Shown here: piece by piece, positions 21,656 to 33,121 of the stretch
Layout: the number at the start of each line of letters is the position of its first letter
Position numbering within the stretch: position 1 is the first letter of the stretch
Origin: Archivesica marissinica
Taxonomy: Eukaryota; Mollusca; Bivalvia; Venerida; Vesicomyidae
Assembly: GCA_014843695.1 (NCBI GenBank)
Contig: CM026391.1
Location: 18,334,255-18,398,254, forward strand
Direction: 5' to 3'
Length of the DNA stretch: 64,000 nt
The notes under the pieces: model-generated
What the model saw: only the letters and a program-made list of their open reading frames with translations
What the model was told of the DNA's origin: nothing
Databases searched by the model: none
Translations under genes and position numbers: made by a program

Positions 21656-22665
21656 TCACATCACATACATATCCCAGCTGTTGAACATGTCACCAACAAA
21701 ATAATAGTGCAGTTAATCCAGATTAAATACTTGCGATATACAGCATGCGTATGATGCATTTATCTCTTCATTATTGTCAATTATCACTGTAGCAATGCCA
21801 CTTCTTTTCAACATATACACGTGCAGCAATATTTACAAAGATCCTCCGCCATTTGTTGCACGTGTAACACTGACTGTAGCGAGTTTCTACTAGTTTCACG
21901 TGTAACAGAAGCAAGATTGTTTGTATTTTCCAAAGACACACTCCTTAGCAATTCTTGACACTTCCACAATTGATATTTCACCAACTCATTAACGTAATCG
22001 CCGCTATGGACAAGAATTTCCCAGAAATGTAATCACCACTTCACAGACATTGTCGCATTCTGTTGTAATAACTGCGCTGTTTACTCTTGCTGTAGGTTGC
22101 TATCGGAAAATGCACGATCAAATGACTTTGGTTCCCCAAGCAAATGATATATTCACAACAATCTTTCTCTATGATATTGGCTGGCCGAATGTAAGTGTAA
22201 AGAACATCATTTTGCTATATGTAATATGTATTATGCACTATCATTTCCGCACAGTCGCTCACAAAACGGATATGTTATACACTCCTTGATTCCCCCACTG
22301 AATCGTATTTGAGTTCAATGTTTTAGCGTAGTGAGTTTTTTTGCTGCTCAATCACTGGAATTACAAAAGAGAAATGTTCATCTTAGATATATAGTAATAT
22401 CCTTCTATTCCCAGTCGATTACGATATATCACCCAACGTAACCGCACAATTATATATAGCATCTACCAATCCGATATTCAATAACATATTTATAGCAAAC
22501 AATACATAAATAAAACTACCTGATCTTTATATTAATCTCTTCTTCTTCCCGTGCTCAGATTGGATATGTTATGTTCTTGGACTTCAAATATTCATTTAGA
22601 TATTAACCATTTTCTTGTTAACAACCTCAAATATTACACATTAATATTATCAATAGTGTATACAT
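21656..22665. other. Unassigned AT-rich sequence
   Basis: A 79-residue plus-strand frame at 22050-22289 has no motif or support. At 22463-22478 there is a lone copy of CTACCAATCCGATATT, the core of the 44-bp satellite 700 bases further on. Confidence 0.5.
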
Positions 22666-22898
22666 AGTTCGATCCCCCGTCTGACCCTAATACCATTAAC
22701 AGTCTTTCAGATGGGACGTTAAACCGAGGTCTCGTGTCGGTGCTTTACACCGTGCACGTAAAAGAACCAGAGGAGACTCTGGAATGGGTCTGTATCATTG
22801 CACTATCCTCCAAAATCTAAAATTACTAATCTCTTCAGGAGGCGTCGCTCATATGGGCAACCGGTAGCGACGATAAATAAACGTAAAACACACACAAT
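22666..22898 (+). mobile_element. SINE family A, 5' truncated in the head
   Basis: Begins at the B box (GTTCGATCCCCCGTCTGACC) and runs to the tail GCGACGATAAATAAACGTAA plus ACACAC. The loss of the A-box half is typical of 5' truncation. Confidence 0.9.
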
Positions 22899-23165
22899 AG
22901 TGTATCGTAAGCATTAGAACTTGTTTAGCATATATCGTGATTAGGATTCACGTATTTTCAGTGTTAAATATATTATGCTCCGGCCTATTATATAACAACC
23001 AATTGTTAGGGAGAAGAACTATATACGTTTTCTTTCGTTCTAATCCCTTTCAGTCTATTGCTGTTAATTTATATGTAAAATGTTAATTATGTTATGTACA
23101 TGTAAAATACTGAAATAAATAATGCTTAAACCAAATAAAACGCAGAGAAGAGCATAGATCGTTGT

Positions 23166-23903
23166 TACTCATAGTTTCTACCAATCCGATGTTATATCTA
23201 ATGCAACTTTACACATAGTTTCTACCAATCCGATATTATATCTAATGCAACTTTACACACAGTTTCTACCAATCCGATATTATATCTAATGCAACTTTAC
23301 ACATAGTTTCTACCAATCCGATATTATATCTAATGCAACTTTACACATAGTTTCTACCAATCCGATATTATATCTAATGCAACTTTACACATAGTTTCTA
23401 CCAATCCGATATTATATCTAATGCAACTTTACACATAGTTTCTACCAATCCGATATTATATCTAATGCAACTTTACACATAGTTTCTACCAATCCGATAT
23501 TATATCTAATGCAACTTTACACATAGTTTCTACCAATCCGATATTATATCTAATGCAACTTTACACATAGTTTCTACCAATCCGATATTATATCTAATGC
23601 AACTTTACACATAGTTTCTACCAATCCGATAGTATATCTAATGCAACTTTACACGTAGTTTCTACCAAAAATCCGATATTATATCTAATGCAACTGTACA
23701 CATAGTTTCTACCAATCCGATATTATATCTAATGCACCTTTATACATAGTTTCTACCAATCCGATATTATATCTGATGCAACTTTACACATAGTTTCTAC
23801 CAATCCGATATTATATCTAATGCAACTTTACACATAGTGTCTACCAATCCGATATTATATCTAATGCAACTTTACACATAGTTTCTACCAATCCGATACT
23901 ATA
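23166..23903. repeat. Minisatellite, 44-bp unit, about 17 copies
   Basis: Unit CATAGTTTCTACCAATCCGA, TATTATATCTAATGCAACTT, TACA. Copies are highly uniform apart from a three-base insertion near 23667. The final unit is split by the element at 23906-24048 and resumes as TAATGCAACGTTACATATAG. Confidence 0.97.
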
Positions 23904-23905
23904 TA

Positions 23906-24048
23906 CAGTCTACAACCGTTATGCCAAAGTGGGTTATGTCGAATTCTCCGGTTATCTCAAAGTCGGATCAAAGTCCCGTTTCAGACACTATCATATAACT
24001 GGCTCCGTTCATATCGAACTTCGTTAAGTCAAATATGGATGTAGACTG
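23906..24048. mobile_element. 143-bp TIR element in the satellite, TA target-site duplication
   Basis: Termini CAGTCTACAACCGTTATGCC and, on the complement, CAGTCTACATCCATATTTGA. It is flanked by TA on both sides (23904-23905 and 24049-24050). Internal GTTATGTCGAATTC and TCGAACTTCGTTAAGTC resemble the ends of pogo/Tigger-type elements of the Tc1/mariner superfamily. It is non-coding, so non-autonomous. Confidence 0.82.
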
Positions 24049-24607
24049 TATAATGCAACGTTACATATAGCAACTATATATATATACTGCATCAACAATA
24101 TACTGCACACTCCCAGTGCACACGTTTGTCTTATTAATTGAACTGAGATTGGATAAAAGTCTTATAATTCAAAGATCGGTGATATCAATTTTGATAGAGA
24201 CAAACCTTGCCGGATATAACAACAATACACACAGCCACACAAATAGTCAACAAGTGATGCATTTCAGCGGACACGGGAATGAATTAATGCATGAATGAAT
24301 GAAATACTTTATTCAGAACGGGTATGTAGCACCGCTAAACGTCAGAAGACCGCTAAACGTCAGAAGACCGCTAAACGTCATAAGATAATTCCGCTATACG
24401 TCAAAGACGAGATTAAGACGATTAGAAGATTTTTTTAATGACACATAGCGGTCTTTTGACGCTTATCAGAATTTTTTTATAACGTTTAGTGATATTTTGA
24501 CGTATAACCGACCTTTTTATGACGTTTAGTGATCTTTTGACGTATAGCGGACATTTTTATGACGTTTAGTGATATTTTGACGTATAGCGGACATTTTTAT
24601 GACGTTT

Positions 24608-25661
24608 ATTATTATTATTATTATATACCAAACTTATATAGCGCTCTTTTCATCTAAAAATAAAACGTTCAAAAGCGCTTTACAGCCTAAAATATCACAA
24701 ATATTGATAAAAACTTCCACATACAATGAGATCAAACAAGACAAAATTAGCAAACACAATTACAATGGATTCTAAATATGCTATAAAATATTAGGATCTA
24801 AAATTATAACAATTAAAATATAGGTAATAATTAAATAAAATGTGTTCATTTGCAGTCTTAATCCTGATTGAGCACAGACACAGTTCGATATTTATGTTCC
24901 ATATGAACATTTAAAAAGGTGTGTCTTCAAAGCCTTTTTGAAAGAACACAATGTTGTTGCACTTCTAAGATTTGATGGAAGAGAATTCCAAAGTTTTGGG
25001 GCAGCAGTCATGAAACTTCTATCTCCGTATGTGACAGTCCGACTTCTTGGTAACACAAGAGTAGCTGCTTCATTTTTAGACCGTAAGTCTCTCCTTGGTA
25101 TATAAACCTCAAGCAAGTTTCTCATATAAATCGGTGCTTCTTCATTCAATGCTTTATATGTGTGAGTCAGTATTTTATACTTTATTCTTTCTTGAACTGG
25201 TAGCCAATGAAGTTCTTTTAGAATGGGCGTTACATGACTGAAACGGGATGTTCTGGTTATGATGCGAGCTGCTGTGTTTTGAACAGTTTGTAATTTATTG
25301 GAAGTGTTTTTTGGCACGCCGTACAACAGTGAATTACAGTAGTCGAGCCTGGATGTAACGAGTGAGTTTATGAGAGTTTTCGTGGCGTCTGTTGTTAAAT
25401 ACTGCCGAATGTGTCCAATCCGCCGGATCTGCGCATAACATGATTTTGTCACGGAATTTACATGTTTGTCCATATCCATTCTTGAGTCTAGAAAAGCTCC
25501 TAGATTTCTCACACATGTTGATGGTTCTGTATTTGAGTCTCCTACTTTCACATTTATGTTTTCAATGTGTTGAAAATTTCGCTGACTAGAAAACATAATC
25601 ATTTCAGTTTTATCAGTATTGAGATTTAACATATTGGCATGCATCCAAGCAACAATGTCTT
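24608..25661 (-). mobile_element. 5'-truncated L2/CR1-type LINE
   Basis: The 3' UTR ends with GTAAAGCGCTTTGAACG, AAAAGAGCGCTATATAAGTT and a short ATA-rich tail, the usual 3' end of L2-type LINEs. The coding part is described separately. The element is about 1.05 kb and was cut during insertion or copying, upstream of the catalytic box. Target-site duplications are not evident, as is common in this group. Confidence 0.88.
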
Positions 25662-25719
25662 GTGACGTATAGCGGACATTTTTATAACGTTTAGTGATCT
25701 TTTGACGCTTAGCGGACAT
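24892..25719 (-). pseudogene. LINE reverse transcriptase, C-terminal part, fused to satellite-coded residues
   Basis: A 275-residue frame. Residues 1-19 (MSAKRQKITKRYKNVRYTS) are translated from the satellite; residues 20-275 are LINE. The LINE part shows WMHANMLNLNTDKTEMIMF (25-43), SRLDYCNSLLYG, QNTAARIITRTSRF, HWLPVQERIKYKILTHTYKA and PKLWNSLPSNLRS, the thumb and C-terminal region of L2/CR1-type reverse transcriptases. The F/YxDD catalytic box and the endonuclease are missing, so it cannot be active. The frame itself is intact, which suggests a fairly young copy. Confidence 0.9.
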
Positions 25720-27055
25720 TTTTATAACGTTTAGCGATCTTTTGACGTATAGCGGACATTTTTAAAACGTTTAGTGATCTTTTGACGCTTAGCGGACATT
25801 TTTATAACGTTTAGTGATCTGTTGACGTTTAGCGGTCTTTCGACGCTTAGCGAACATTTTTATAACGTTTAGTGATCTTTTGACGCTTAGCGGACATTTT
25901 TATGACGTTTAGCGATCTTTTGACGTTTAGCGGTCTTTTGACGCTTATCGGTCTTTTGACGCTTAGCAGACATTTTTATGACGTTTAATGATCTTTTGAC
26001 GTTCAGCGGTGTTTTGACGTTTAGCGGACATTTTTATAACGTTTAGTGATCTGTTGACGCTTAGCGGACATTTTGTATGACGTTTAGCGGTCTTTTGACG
26101 TTTAGCGGACATTTTGTATGACGTTTAGCGGTCATTTGACGCTTAGCGGACATTTTTTATGACGTTTAATGATCTTTTGACGTTTAGCGGTGTTTTGGCG
26201 TTTAGCGGACATTTTTATGACGTTTAGTGATCTTTTGACGTTTAGCGGTGTTTTGACGTTTAGCGGACATGTTTATGACGTTTAATGATCTTTTGATGTT
26301 TAGCGGTGTTTTGACGTTTAGCGGACATTTTTATGACGTTTATTGATCTTTTGACGTTTAGCGGTGTTTTGACGCTTAGTGGACATGTTTATGACGTTTA
26401 TTGATCTTTTGACGTTTAGAGGTGTTTTGACGTTTAGCGGACAATGTTTATGACGTTTAGCGATCTTTTGACGTTTAGCGGTCTTTTGACGCTTAGTGGA
26501 CATGTTTATGACGTTTAATGATCTTTTGACGTTTAGCGGTGTTTTGACGTTTAGCGGACATGTTTATGACGTTTAATGATCTTTTGACGTTTACCGGACA
26601 TTTTTATGACGTTTATTGATCTTTTGACGTTTAGCGGACATGTTTATGACGTTTAATGATCTTTTGACGTTTACCGGACATTTTTATGACGTTTATTGAT
26701 ATTTTGACGTTTAGCGGTGTTTTGACGCTTAGTGGACATTTTTATGACGTTTAATGATCTTTTGACGTTTACCGGACATGTTTATGACGTTTAATGATCT
26801 TTTGACGTTTAGCGGACATGTTTATGACGTTTAATGATATGTTGACGTTTAGCGGACATGTTTATGACGTTTAATGATCTTTTGACGTTTAGCGGACATA
26901 TTTATGACGTTTAGCGGACATTTTTATGACGCTTAGCGGACATATTTATGACGCTTAGCGGACATATTTATGACGTTTAGCGGACATTTTTATGACGTTT
27001 AGCGGTCTTTTGACGCTTAGTGGAATTTTTGTTTATGATGTTTAGCGGTGCTACA

Positions 27056-27439
27056 CGGTTAGCTCAATTAAGACAGACAACTTATCTTCGTCCAGTCCTT
27101 CTCATCGTACTGTTAATTTCCGTAACAACACGATATTCCTCCAAATTCCTTGGCAATTTGCCATACAAATGAGGCATCTACCAATAATGATATATGTCCA
27201 TTAGCGTCTTCAGCAATCACCGTAAAGCACAACCAATATTGCCGCGCACATTATTGCAACCCTGCTGTAATGTTATTACATTGTATTTTCATCACCATAT
27301 ACATTGATAGAATGTAAAAAGTCATAGCTCAGGATATCTCGGCTTAACGTTTATGTAAATGTTAAACTATGAATCGCGGATTAATGGTTTCCATTGGGGG
27401 TATGAACTACATTTGGCGTGTTTAATGTTAGCGTGGATG
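27056..27439. other. Unassigned sequence
   Basis: No gene, SINE or tandem repeat is recognised. Confidence 0.4.
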
Positions 27440-27618
27440 TTAAGAGTCTTTATTATTATTATTGTTCAAATGCTGAGTTCTCTCCTTAAATAAAGTCTTT
27501 ATTATTATTATTATTATTATTATTGTTCAAGTGCTGAGTTCTCTCGTTAAATAAAGTCTTTTTATTATTATTATTATTATTATTGTTCAAGTGCTGAGTT
27601 CTCTCGTTAAATAAAGTC

Positions 27619-27653
<35 letters not shown>

Positions 27654-27886
27654 GTTCAAGTGCTGAGTTCTCTCGTTAAATAAAGTCTTTATTATTATTG
27701 TTATTATTATTGTTCAAATGCTGAGTTCTCTCGTTAAATAAAGTCTTTTTATTATTATTATTATTATTATGTTCAAATGCTGAGTTCTCTCCTTAAATAA
27801 AGTCTTTATTATTATTATTATTATTATTATTGTTCAAATGCTGAGTTCTCTCCTTAAATAAAGTCTTTATTATTATTATTATTATT
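27440..27886. repeat. Tandem LINE 3' tails, about 64-bp unit, seven copies
   Basis: Each unit is GTTCAARTGCTGAGTTCTCT, CSTTAAATAAAGTCTTT, then (ATT)5-11. The core GAGTTCTCTCGTTAAATAAA matches the 3' end of the LINE remnants at 9836 and 9974 in the opposite strand, so only the tail has multiplied. Confidence 0.9.
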
Positions 27887-28132
27887 AAAATTAAAATCAA
27901 ATGGGTATTGTACAGAAAGGACAAAAACATATCATTGCAATGCTGATTCACTATATTATGAGATATCGAATGGCGAACACAGTTTGTTGCAAATGTAAAT
28001 ACCTCGTTGTGATTTAGCTAAGACAATTATATAGTACATTAGGCACAAAGTTCATGCGAAGCATTTTATTACCGTTGCCTCCCATATCTTGCTGATTCTG
28101 CTAGTATATGTTCCATTAAATTAACTTGTAAC

Positions 28133-28450
28133 GAGAGACATTAATCAGTTACTGCCCCTGAATACTCCTAAAAAGTAGATAGGTTATCTTGAATTGGAGT
28201 TCTCTGTTTTATCGTTGTTTCCTTTACACAACATGCTATCAATGTTCGGCCATTTTAATATCTTACAGTATATCCAATAAGTATTCTTCTGTAAAACAAT
28301 GATATCAATTAATTAACACGATTTTGATAAAATCACATGTATGATATTGCAAGGTCTGGCTAGGGAACAACAGTAAAAACAAAGGATTCCAACTAAAATG
28401 ACATACATACATTTCGGGATAAATCGGACTTTATCTGTCATGGGAGGTAA
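28133..28450 (+). repeat. Dispersed repeat, third copy of the 36-kb palindrome arm
   Basis: Matches 36245-36600 in the same orientation (TCAGTTACTGCCCCTGAATA, TTTATCGTTGTTTCCTTT, AACAACAGTAAAAACAAAGG). No coding capacity is seen. Confidence 0.8.
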
Positions 28451-28510
28451 TAGAAAAACGAGAAATATCGCATACTGATTCGATGAGTCTGGTTATATAC
28501 AGGGGCCTGG

Positions 28511-28653
28511 CCTGGAGGTTATAAAACGTTTCTACACTCTAAAAACTCAGTCTCAAGCGCCTGATTGGTTCAGCTACCAGTGACACTCAATATCAACCAA
28601 TCAGATCACTTGAGCTTGAGTTTGAGATCTGAGAAAAGTTGCATAACCTAGGG
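28511..28653. mobile_element. Foldback MITE, GAGGTTATAAAAC family, copy 2
   Basis: Ends GGAGGTTATAAAACGTTTCT and, on the complement, CTAGGTTATGCAACTTTTCT. The inside has TCAGTCTCAAGCG and ACCAATCAGATCACTTGAGC, as in the copy at 8066. Confidence 0.8.
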
Positions 28654-29017
28654 ACTGATCATCGGTTAATAATTCGATTGGGTATCGACCCGAGGTAACT
28701 CGATATTAGCCTGAGACCGAAGATCGAAAGCTGATATCAAGTTATCGATGGTCGATACCTAGGCTGATATGAAACTAGCCATGCAATAACGTCTTTATTA
28801 CTTTGATATGAATTTGAATATTTAACAATCGAAATCATGCTATCCGTTATACATCAGGAATAAATCACAATTACAACATTAGATACCGCAAAACTATTGT
28901 ATGACCAGATTGAACTGATAAAAATTAATCTTCGGCAAGTTTCTTCGAGCGTTTCCGTATATTTTTTCAACAAAATAATCTTATAAATAATTAAATATCG
29001 ATACCAGATTATCAAAT

Positions 29018-29090
29018 GGCCCACAGTGGTATAGTGGAAAGTGATATGAACTTGTAAATCTGACATTGCTGGTTCGAATCTAGCATACGG
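29018..29090 (+). other. tRNA-like segment
   Basis: A-box-like GTGGTATAGTGG and B-box-like GGTTCGAATC at tRNA spacing. The anticodon stem does not pair, so it is not a working tRNA gene; it is probably a SINE head or tRNA pseudogene. Confidence 0.45.
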
Positions 29091-29340
29091 CATAATAATT
29101 TTTTATTCGTATTTCATAATTGTTCACATTTGTTTTTTTTATTTCTTTTGTCGTTACCTGTATTTCTTTTAATTTAATTGCTTTATATTTTCATATTTTT
29201 ATTCATTCTTTTTTATGTATATTTTTAACTTTTTTATTTCATTTCTACTGACAAAATTCAACATTTCAACATTGCAAACGTGATTTTTGTGCTCATATTT
29301 AATTACATATTTTATTGAAGAAATATAAAAATAAATAAAA

Positions 29341-29415
29341 AGTGGCACACCAGCGGGCTCGAACCCGTAACCTGTAACTTCCAAGATCATGGACGTATCC
29401 ACTACACTACTACTC
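29341..29415 (-). other. tRNA-like segment, opposite orientation
   Basis: On the minus strand: TAGTGTAGTGGATAC (A box) and GGGTTCGAGCCCG with a paired T stem (B box). It is better preserved than its neighbour. The middle TCCATGATCTTGGA can form only a four-base-pair stem. Likely a pseudogene or SINE head. Confidence 0.5.
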
Positions 29416-29548
29416 GAGATGGTAACGTTTGTGTTTCTAAAGTGTTATATTCACATTCTATGAGATCGGTTTGATTCGGAAATCGACGGAAAGAATACGG
29501 AAACAAACGGCATATGCAAATACATCAGTTCAATCTGGTCATATAATA

Positions 29549-30423
29549 CACACATGTGTTATCTGTCAATATTGACACACAGGGACGATACAAGTAAGCA
29601 AATTAGCACCGAATGCGCATGCGGTGTTTTCTCAGGAACTAGTTATAATACAGTTTGATCTTGTTTGATACGGGCTCGTGACCGTATCAAACCAGCAAAC
29701 GTATTACCAGACTGGAAAACACAGCGTGTCATCCGTGTTGGTAGACGGTAATGTGGTACGCAAATAACGGCAAAAATAGGATGATGATTGAGCTTATTTA
29801 CCCTCGCCGCTGGCGAACCATATGGGCGGGCAAAAATAGGCTAAAATTCATATCTAAGTAATAAGAATTTGTATTCATCCACAATCGGTTGAGCTACGCA
29901 GTTCGGTTCCTTTTTGTGTCATGAATAAAACATGCATCGAATTAATGTTTCTTTCCTTTCTACTAAATCACATTAAAATAGCAAGTAGTGCTGTCATTGT
30001 AACATAAGTTACAGATAAAATGTGTATCCATTAATATTTCCAGAAGGGTTTTAATCAATTTATCTTTGATCGAACATTTCATCTAATGGCCGTTTTCGAA
30101 CATGCTACCGCCATGTGTGTTAGATATGCCATCGCGCCACGATATTTGTGAATTTACACGTACTGTTACATACAGCCTGAACAATTGAAATCTAAAAGGG
30201 ATCATTTCCGGTTTGATATAACTCTATCTCTGACCAGTGGCCACCCATCGATTGTATGCCAATGAATATGCAGTTGATACACCAAAGTACCCAAACGATG
30301 CCTGTTGAGTTGCATATAGCCGCGATAAGCAAGGTTCTAGGCAACCATGAAGCGCGGGCTGACATGTAGATCTACAACAAAGAGAAGCATCAGAATACAG
30401 TCTACACCATTCACCAATGAATG
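29549..30423. other. Unassigned sequence with an orphan satellite monomer
   Basis: 29787-29808 repeats 22 bases of the 50-bp satellite of 20108-21236 (GATTGAGCTTATTTACCCTC). A short hairpin, GTTTGATACGG / CCGTATCAAAC, is at 29663-29692. No gene recognised. Confidence 0.5.
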
Positions 30424-30955
30424 CCCATTACGTCCCATTTCACGTCTATGAATGCGTCCCATTTCACGTCTATGAGTGCGTCCCATTTCACGTCTATGAG
30501 TGCGTCCCATTTCACGTTTATGAATGCGTCCCATTTCACGTTGAGAATGCGTCCCATTTCACGTCTATGAGTGCGTCCCATTTCACGTCTATGAGTGCGT
30601 CCCATTTCACGTCTATGAGTGTGTCCCATTTCACGTTTATGAATGCGTCCCATTTCACGTTGAGAATGCGTCCCATTTCACGTTTATGAATGCGTCCCAT
30701 TTCACGTTTATGAATGCGTCCCATTTCACGTTGAGAATGCGTCCCATTTCACGTTTATGAGTGCGTCCCATTTTACGTCTATGAATGCGTCCCATTCATG
30801 TTTATGAAAGAGTCCCATTTCACGTTTATGAGTGCGTGCCATTCCACGTCTATGAGTTCGTCCCATTTCATGTTTATGAGTGCGTCCCATGTCACGTCTA
30901 TGAGTGCGTCCCATTTCACGTTATGAATGCGTCCCATTTCATGTTTATGAATGAC
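30424..30955. repeat. Minisatellite, 24-bp unit, about 22 copies
   Basis: Unit ATGCGTCCCATTTCACGTYT, ATGA. Variants with GAGA replacing the TTATGA part recur about every 120 bases. The period gives 60-115 residue frames on both strands without gene features. Confidence 0.96.
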
Positions 30956-31227
30956 CATGAAGCATAGAACTTCAATGTTATGAGCATTTTGCATATTTAC
31001 TGGAACATGAATGCCCTGGTGACTACCTCCAGCACACAGCTCATTACCCGGAATATCAATAAAGTACAGAACTGCCTCTTTGGAAAAACGAAACCACGTT
31101 ATAAAATCTGTATCTTTGTAATACACGATAAATAATCAAATCTGTATCGTAATACAATTTCCCGTGCGGTAGCTTCATCAAAATTTGCATCAATAAAAGG
31201 AGCACATTCTGAACATGTAAATCATGT

Positions 31228-31424
31228 GTGTTTTACGATTATTTATCGTCGCTACCGGTTACCCATATGAGCGTTGCCTGCTGAAGATATTTGTCATTTT
31301 AGATTGTTGATGGATAGTGCAATGATACAGACAGGACCCATTCCAGAGTATCCTCTGGTTCGTTTGCGCGAACGATGTAAAGCACTGACACGAGACATCG
31401 GTTTAAAGTCCCATCTGAAAGACA
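31228..31424 (-). mobile_element. SINE family A, headless
   Basis: Minus-strand body from GTCTTTCAGATGGGACTTTA to the tail GCGACGATAAATAATCGTAA. The tRNA-like head is missing and several positions are changed, so it is an older copy. Confidence 0.85.
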
Positions 31425-31554
31425 AAAACGAAATAAGTGTGTGTCCATAAAATACATTCCATCTGAATCTTCAGAGGATGGTGAGTCCGCTATTGAGACA
31501 GAGGTCAATGTCAATGTTAATGAGATAAATGGTTCTGTAATAGGTTGTATATAC

Positions 31555-31945
31555 GTAAATAGACAGAAGTGCATCCGCGGTCGAATGTAGTCCCAATGAC
31601 TAATATAGTTAATTTTTCTTTTTGATAAAAATGCATTTTCATGACAGGCAATGTATAGTTTTTGTGTTTTTTGAGAAATTATGTGACTTGAGAAGACTTC
31701 AGACTAGTTGATGTGTAGAAAAGAGGTGGTATAAGAATTCAGGCCATTGCAAGGTGAAGGTTGGTCTACTGTATTATTTGGCGGAAGAATACAGTGTGTA
31801 ATCACAGTGACGTTATTCACATGTGAGCACTGGGTATTTGAAACTTAAAATTTGAAATATTCTTTGTGTGTTTCAGTTTGATTTGAATACCTCTTCACAG
31901 TGGATGTGGTATCAGAAGAAATGAAAGATTGGAAATATAAATGAA
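31555..31945 (+). repeat. Dispersed repeat of about 390 bp, copy 1
   Basis: Reverse-complement match to 38275-38665: AGTTGATGTGTAGAAAAGA, TTGGCGGAAGAATACAGTG, GAAATGAAAGATTGGAAATA. No frame or terminal repeat is visible. 31946-32159 after it is unassigned. Confidence 0.82.
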
Positions 31946-32159
31946 CAGACCGTATGTTTTTACTTTTTACTATGTATTACATAGGCAATTTATTTGTTGT
32001 TTTACAATCTAATAACTGTGACGCTTGCATAATTCACAGACGCTTGGGGTCTGGACAGCTTGTTGCGGGTTCAAAACCACAAAACTAAGAAACCTTTTTG
32101 TTGTTGTAAATCCACTATTTGAGTTATCCGTAGCAATCATTTGTCTATCAAACGATGAT

Positions 32160-32247
32160 CGTCTGGACGTCTACCTTTGCCTGTTTACACTCACACTTTT
32201 AAAAAATCCCAAACAATCCTGCGAATTCAAAGGTAGACGTCCAGACG
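32160..32247. repeat. Perfect 20-bp inverted repeat
   Basis: CGTCTGGACGTCTACCTTTG at 32160-32179 and its exact complement at 32228-32247, with a 48-base loop. It directly precedes the (GTGC)n block. Confidence 0.93.
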
Positions 32248-32550
<303 letters not shown>

Positions 32551-32584
32551 AGCGACATCGACTTCTGTTTTTATCATTATTAGA

Positions 32585-32841
32585 AATATGTTTGTTGGGG
32601 TGAGAGGGTTACGGTCGCACCCACAGTTTATGTCAGATGGCGACTATCCAGCTAGTATCGATGAAGGAGGACCCTGGGTGCATTACCGTACAGTGTTGCA
32701 CACACGGACGGACGGACACCCGGGTGGAACCAACAACATTCCGTAAGCCAGCTGGATAGCTTTCTCACCTGAACGAATTCGACACCCCCAGTGGGAATCG
32801 AACCGACAGCGGCGAGGGCCAAATGATTTGAAGTCAACGAC

Positions 32842-32845
<4 letters not shown>
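32585..32845 (-). mobile_element. SINE family D-like copy
   Basis: Minus strand: tRNA-like head with GGCCCTCGCCGCTGTCGGTT and CGATTCCCAC, then CAGGTGAGAAAGCTATCCAG, CTTACGGAATGTTGTTGGTT. The same order occurs at 52150-52325, and fragments at 41088-41190 and 45318-45382. Confidence 0.7.
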
Positions 32846-32878
<33 letters not shown>

Positions 32879-33060
32879 TAAAGATTTTATTTTACGAGAT
32901 AACTCATTTAATAACAGGTAATAGCCTATACCACGAGGCCCTCGATACAAATCAAAAGCAATCAAAAGATAGGACTATATGTGAAAACTGCACATTGGAA
33001 CTATATAGTAAAGCTGAAAAGTAGAGAAATTATATATAATATATTAAACCACTAATTCCA
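32846..33060 (-). mobile_element. LINE 3' tail fragment
   Basis: (TTA)n tail on the minus strand preceded by AATGAGTTATCTCGTAAAAT and GAGGGCCTCGTGG, a diverged version of the tail at 9836. No coding part is identified. Confidence 0.65.
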
Positions 33061-33121
33061 CGGACACCCACCCCAACCCCAACCCCACCCCCTGTTCCCC
33101 AACCCCAACCCCACACCCTGT
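33061..33121. repeat. C-rich CCCCAA-like repeat
   Basis: Two near-identical blocks of CCCCAACCCCAACCCCA followed by CCCTGTT. It is a short simple-sequence duplication. Confidence 0.9.

Larger units (their letters stand above)
24325..27055. repeat. Minisatellite array bounded by inverted termini
   Basis: The array is built from GACGTTTAGCGGACATTTTT, ATGACGTTTAATGATCTTTT and variants, with a period of about 39-40 and frequent half-units. The left end TGTAGCACCGCTAAACGTCA and the right end (complement TGTAGCACCGCTAAACATCA) match at 19 of 20 bases. The first units (24329-24400) run in the opposite orientation to the rest. An L2-like LINE splits it at 24608-25661. Confidence 0.88.
28897..29546. 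mobile_element. 650-bp TIR element, TA-flanked, with two tRNA-like segments
   Basis: Termini TTGTATGACCAGATTGAACT and, on the complement, TTATATGACCAGATTGAACT; similarity continues as GTTTCCGTAT about 50 bases in. TA lies on both sides (28895-28896 and 29547-29548). No transposase frame. The tRNA-like segments at 29018-29090 and 29341-29415 point towards each other. Confidence 0.72.

Noticed and set aside
22050..22289. 79-residue open frame
   Set aside because: No homology pattern that I recognise, no neighbours in support, and a length expected by chance in this much sequence.
23166..23903. CRISPR-like regular repeats
   Set aside because: Units abut with no variable spacers, and the DNA is eukaryotic. 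The same applies to the other arrays.
33061..33121. Interstitial telomeric repeat (CCCCAA-like)
   Set aside because: Only four to six imperfect units, mixed with CCCTGTT, and not the TTAGGG/CCCTAA form expected in most animals.
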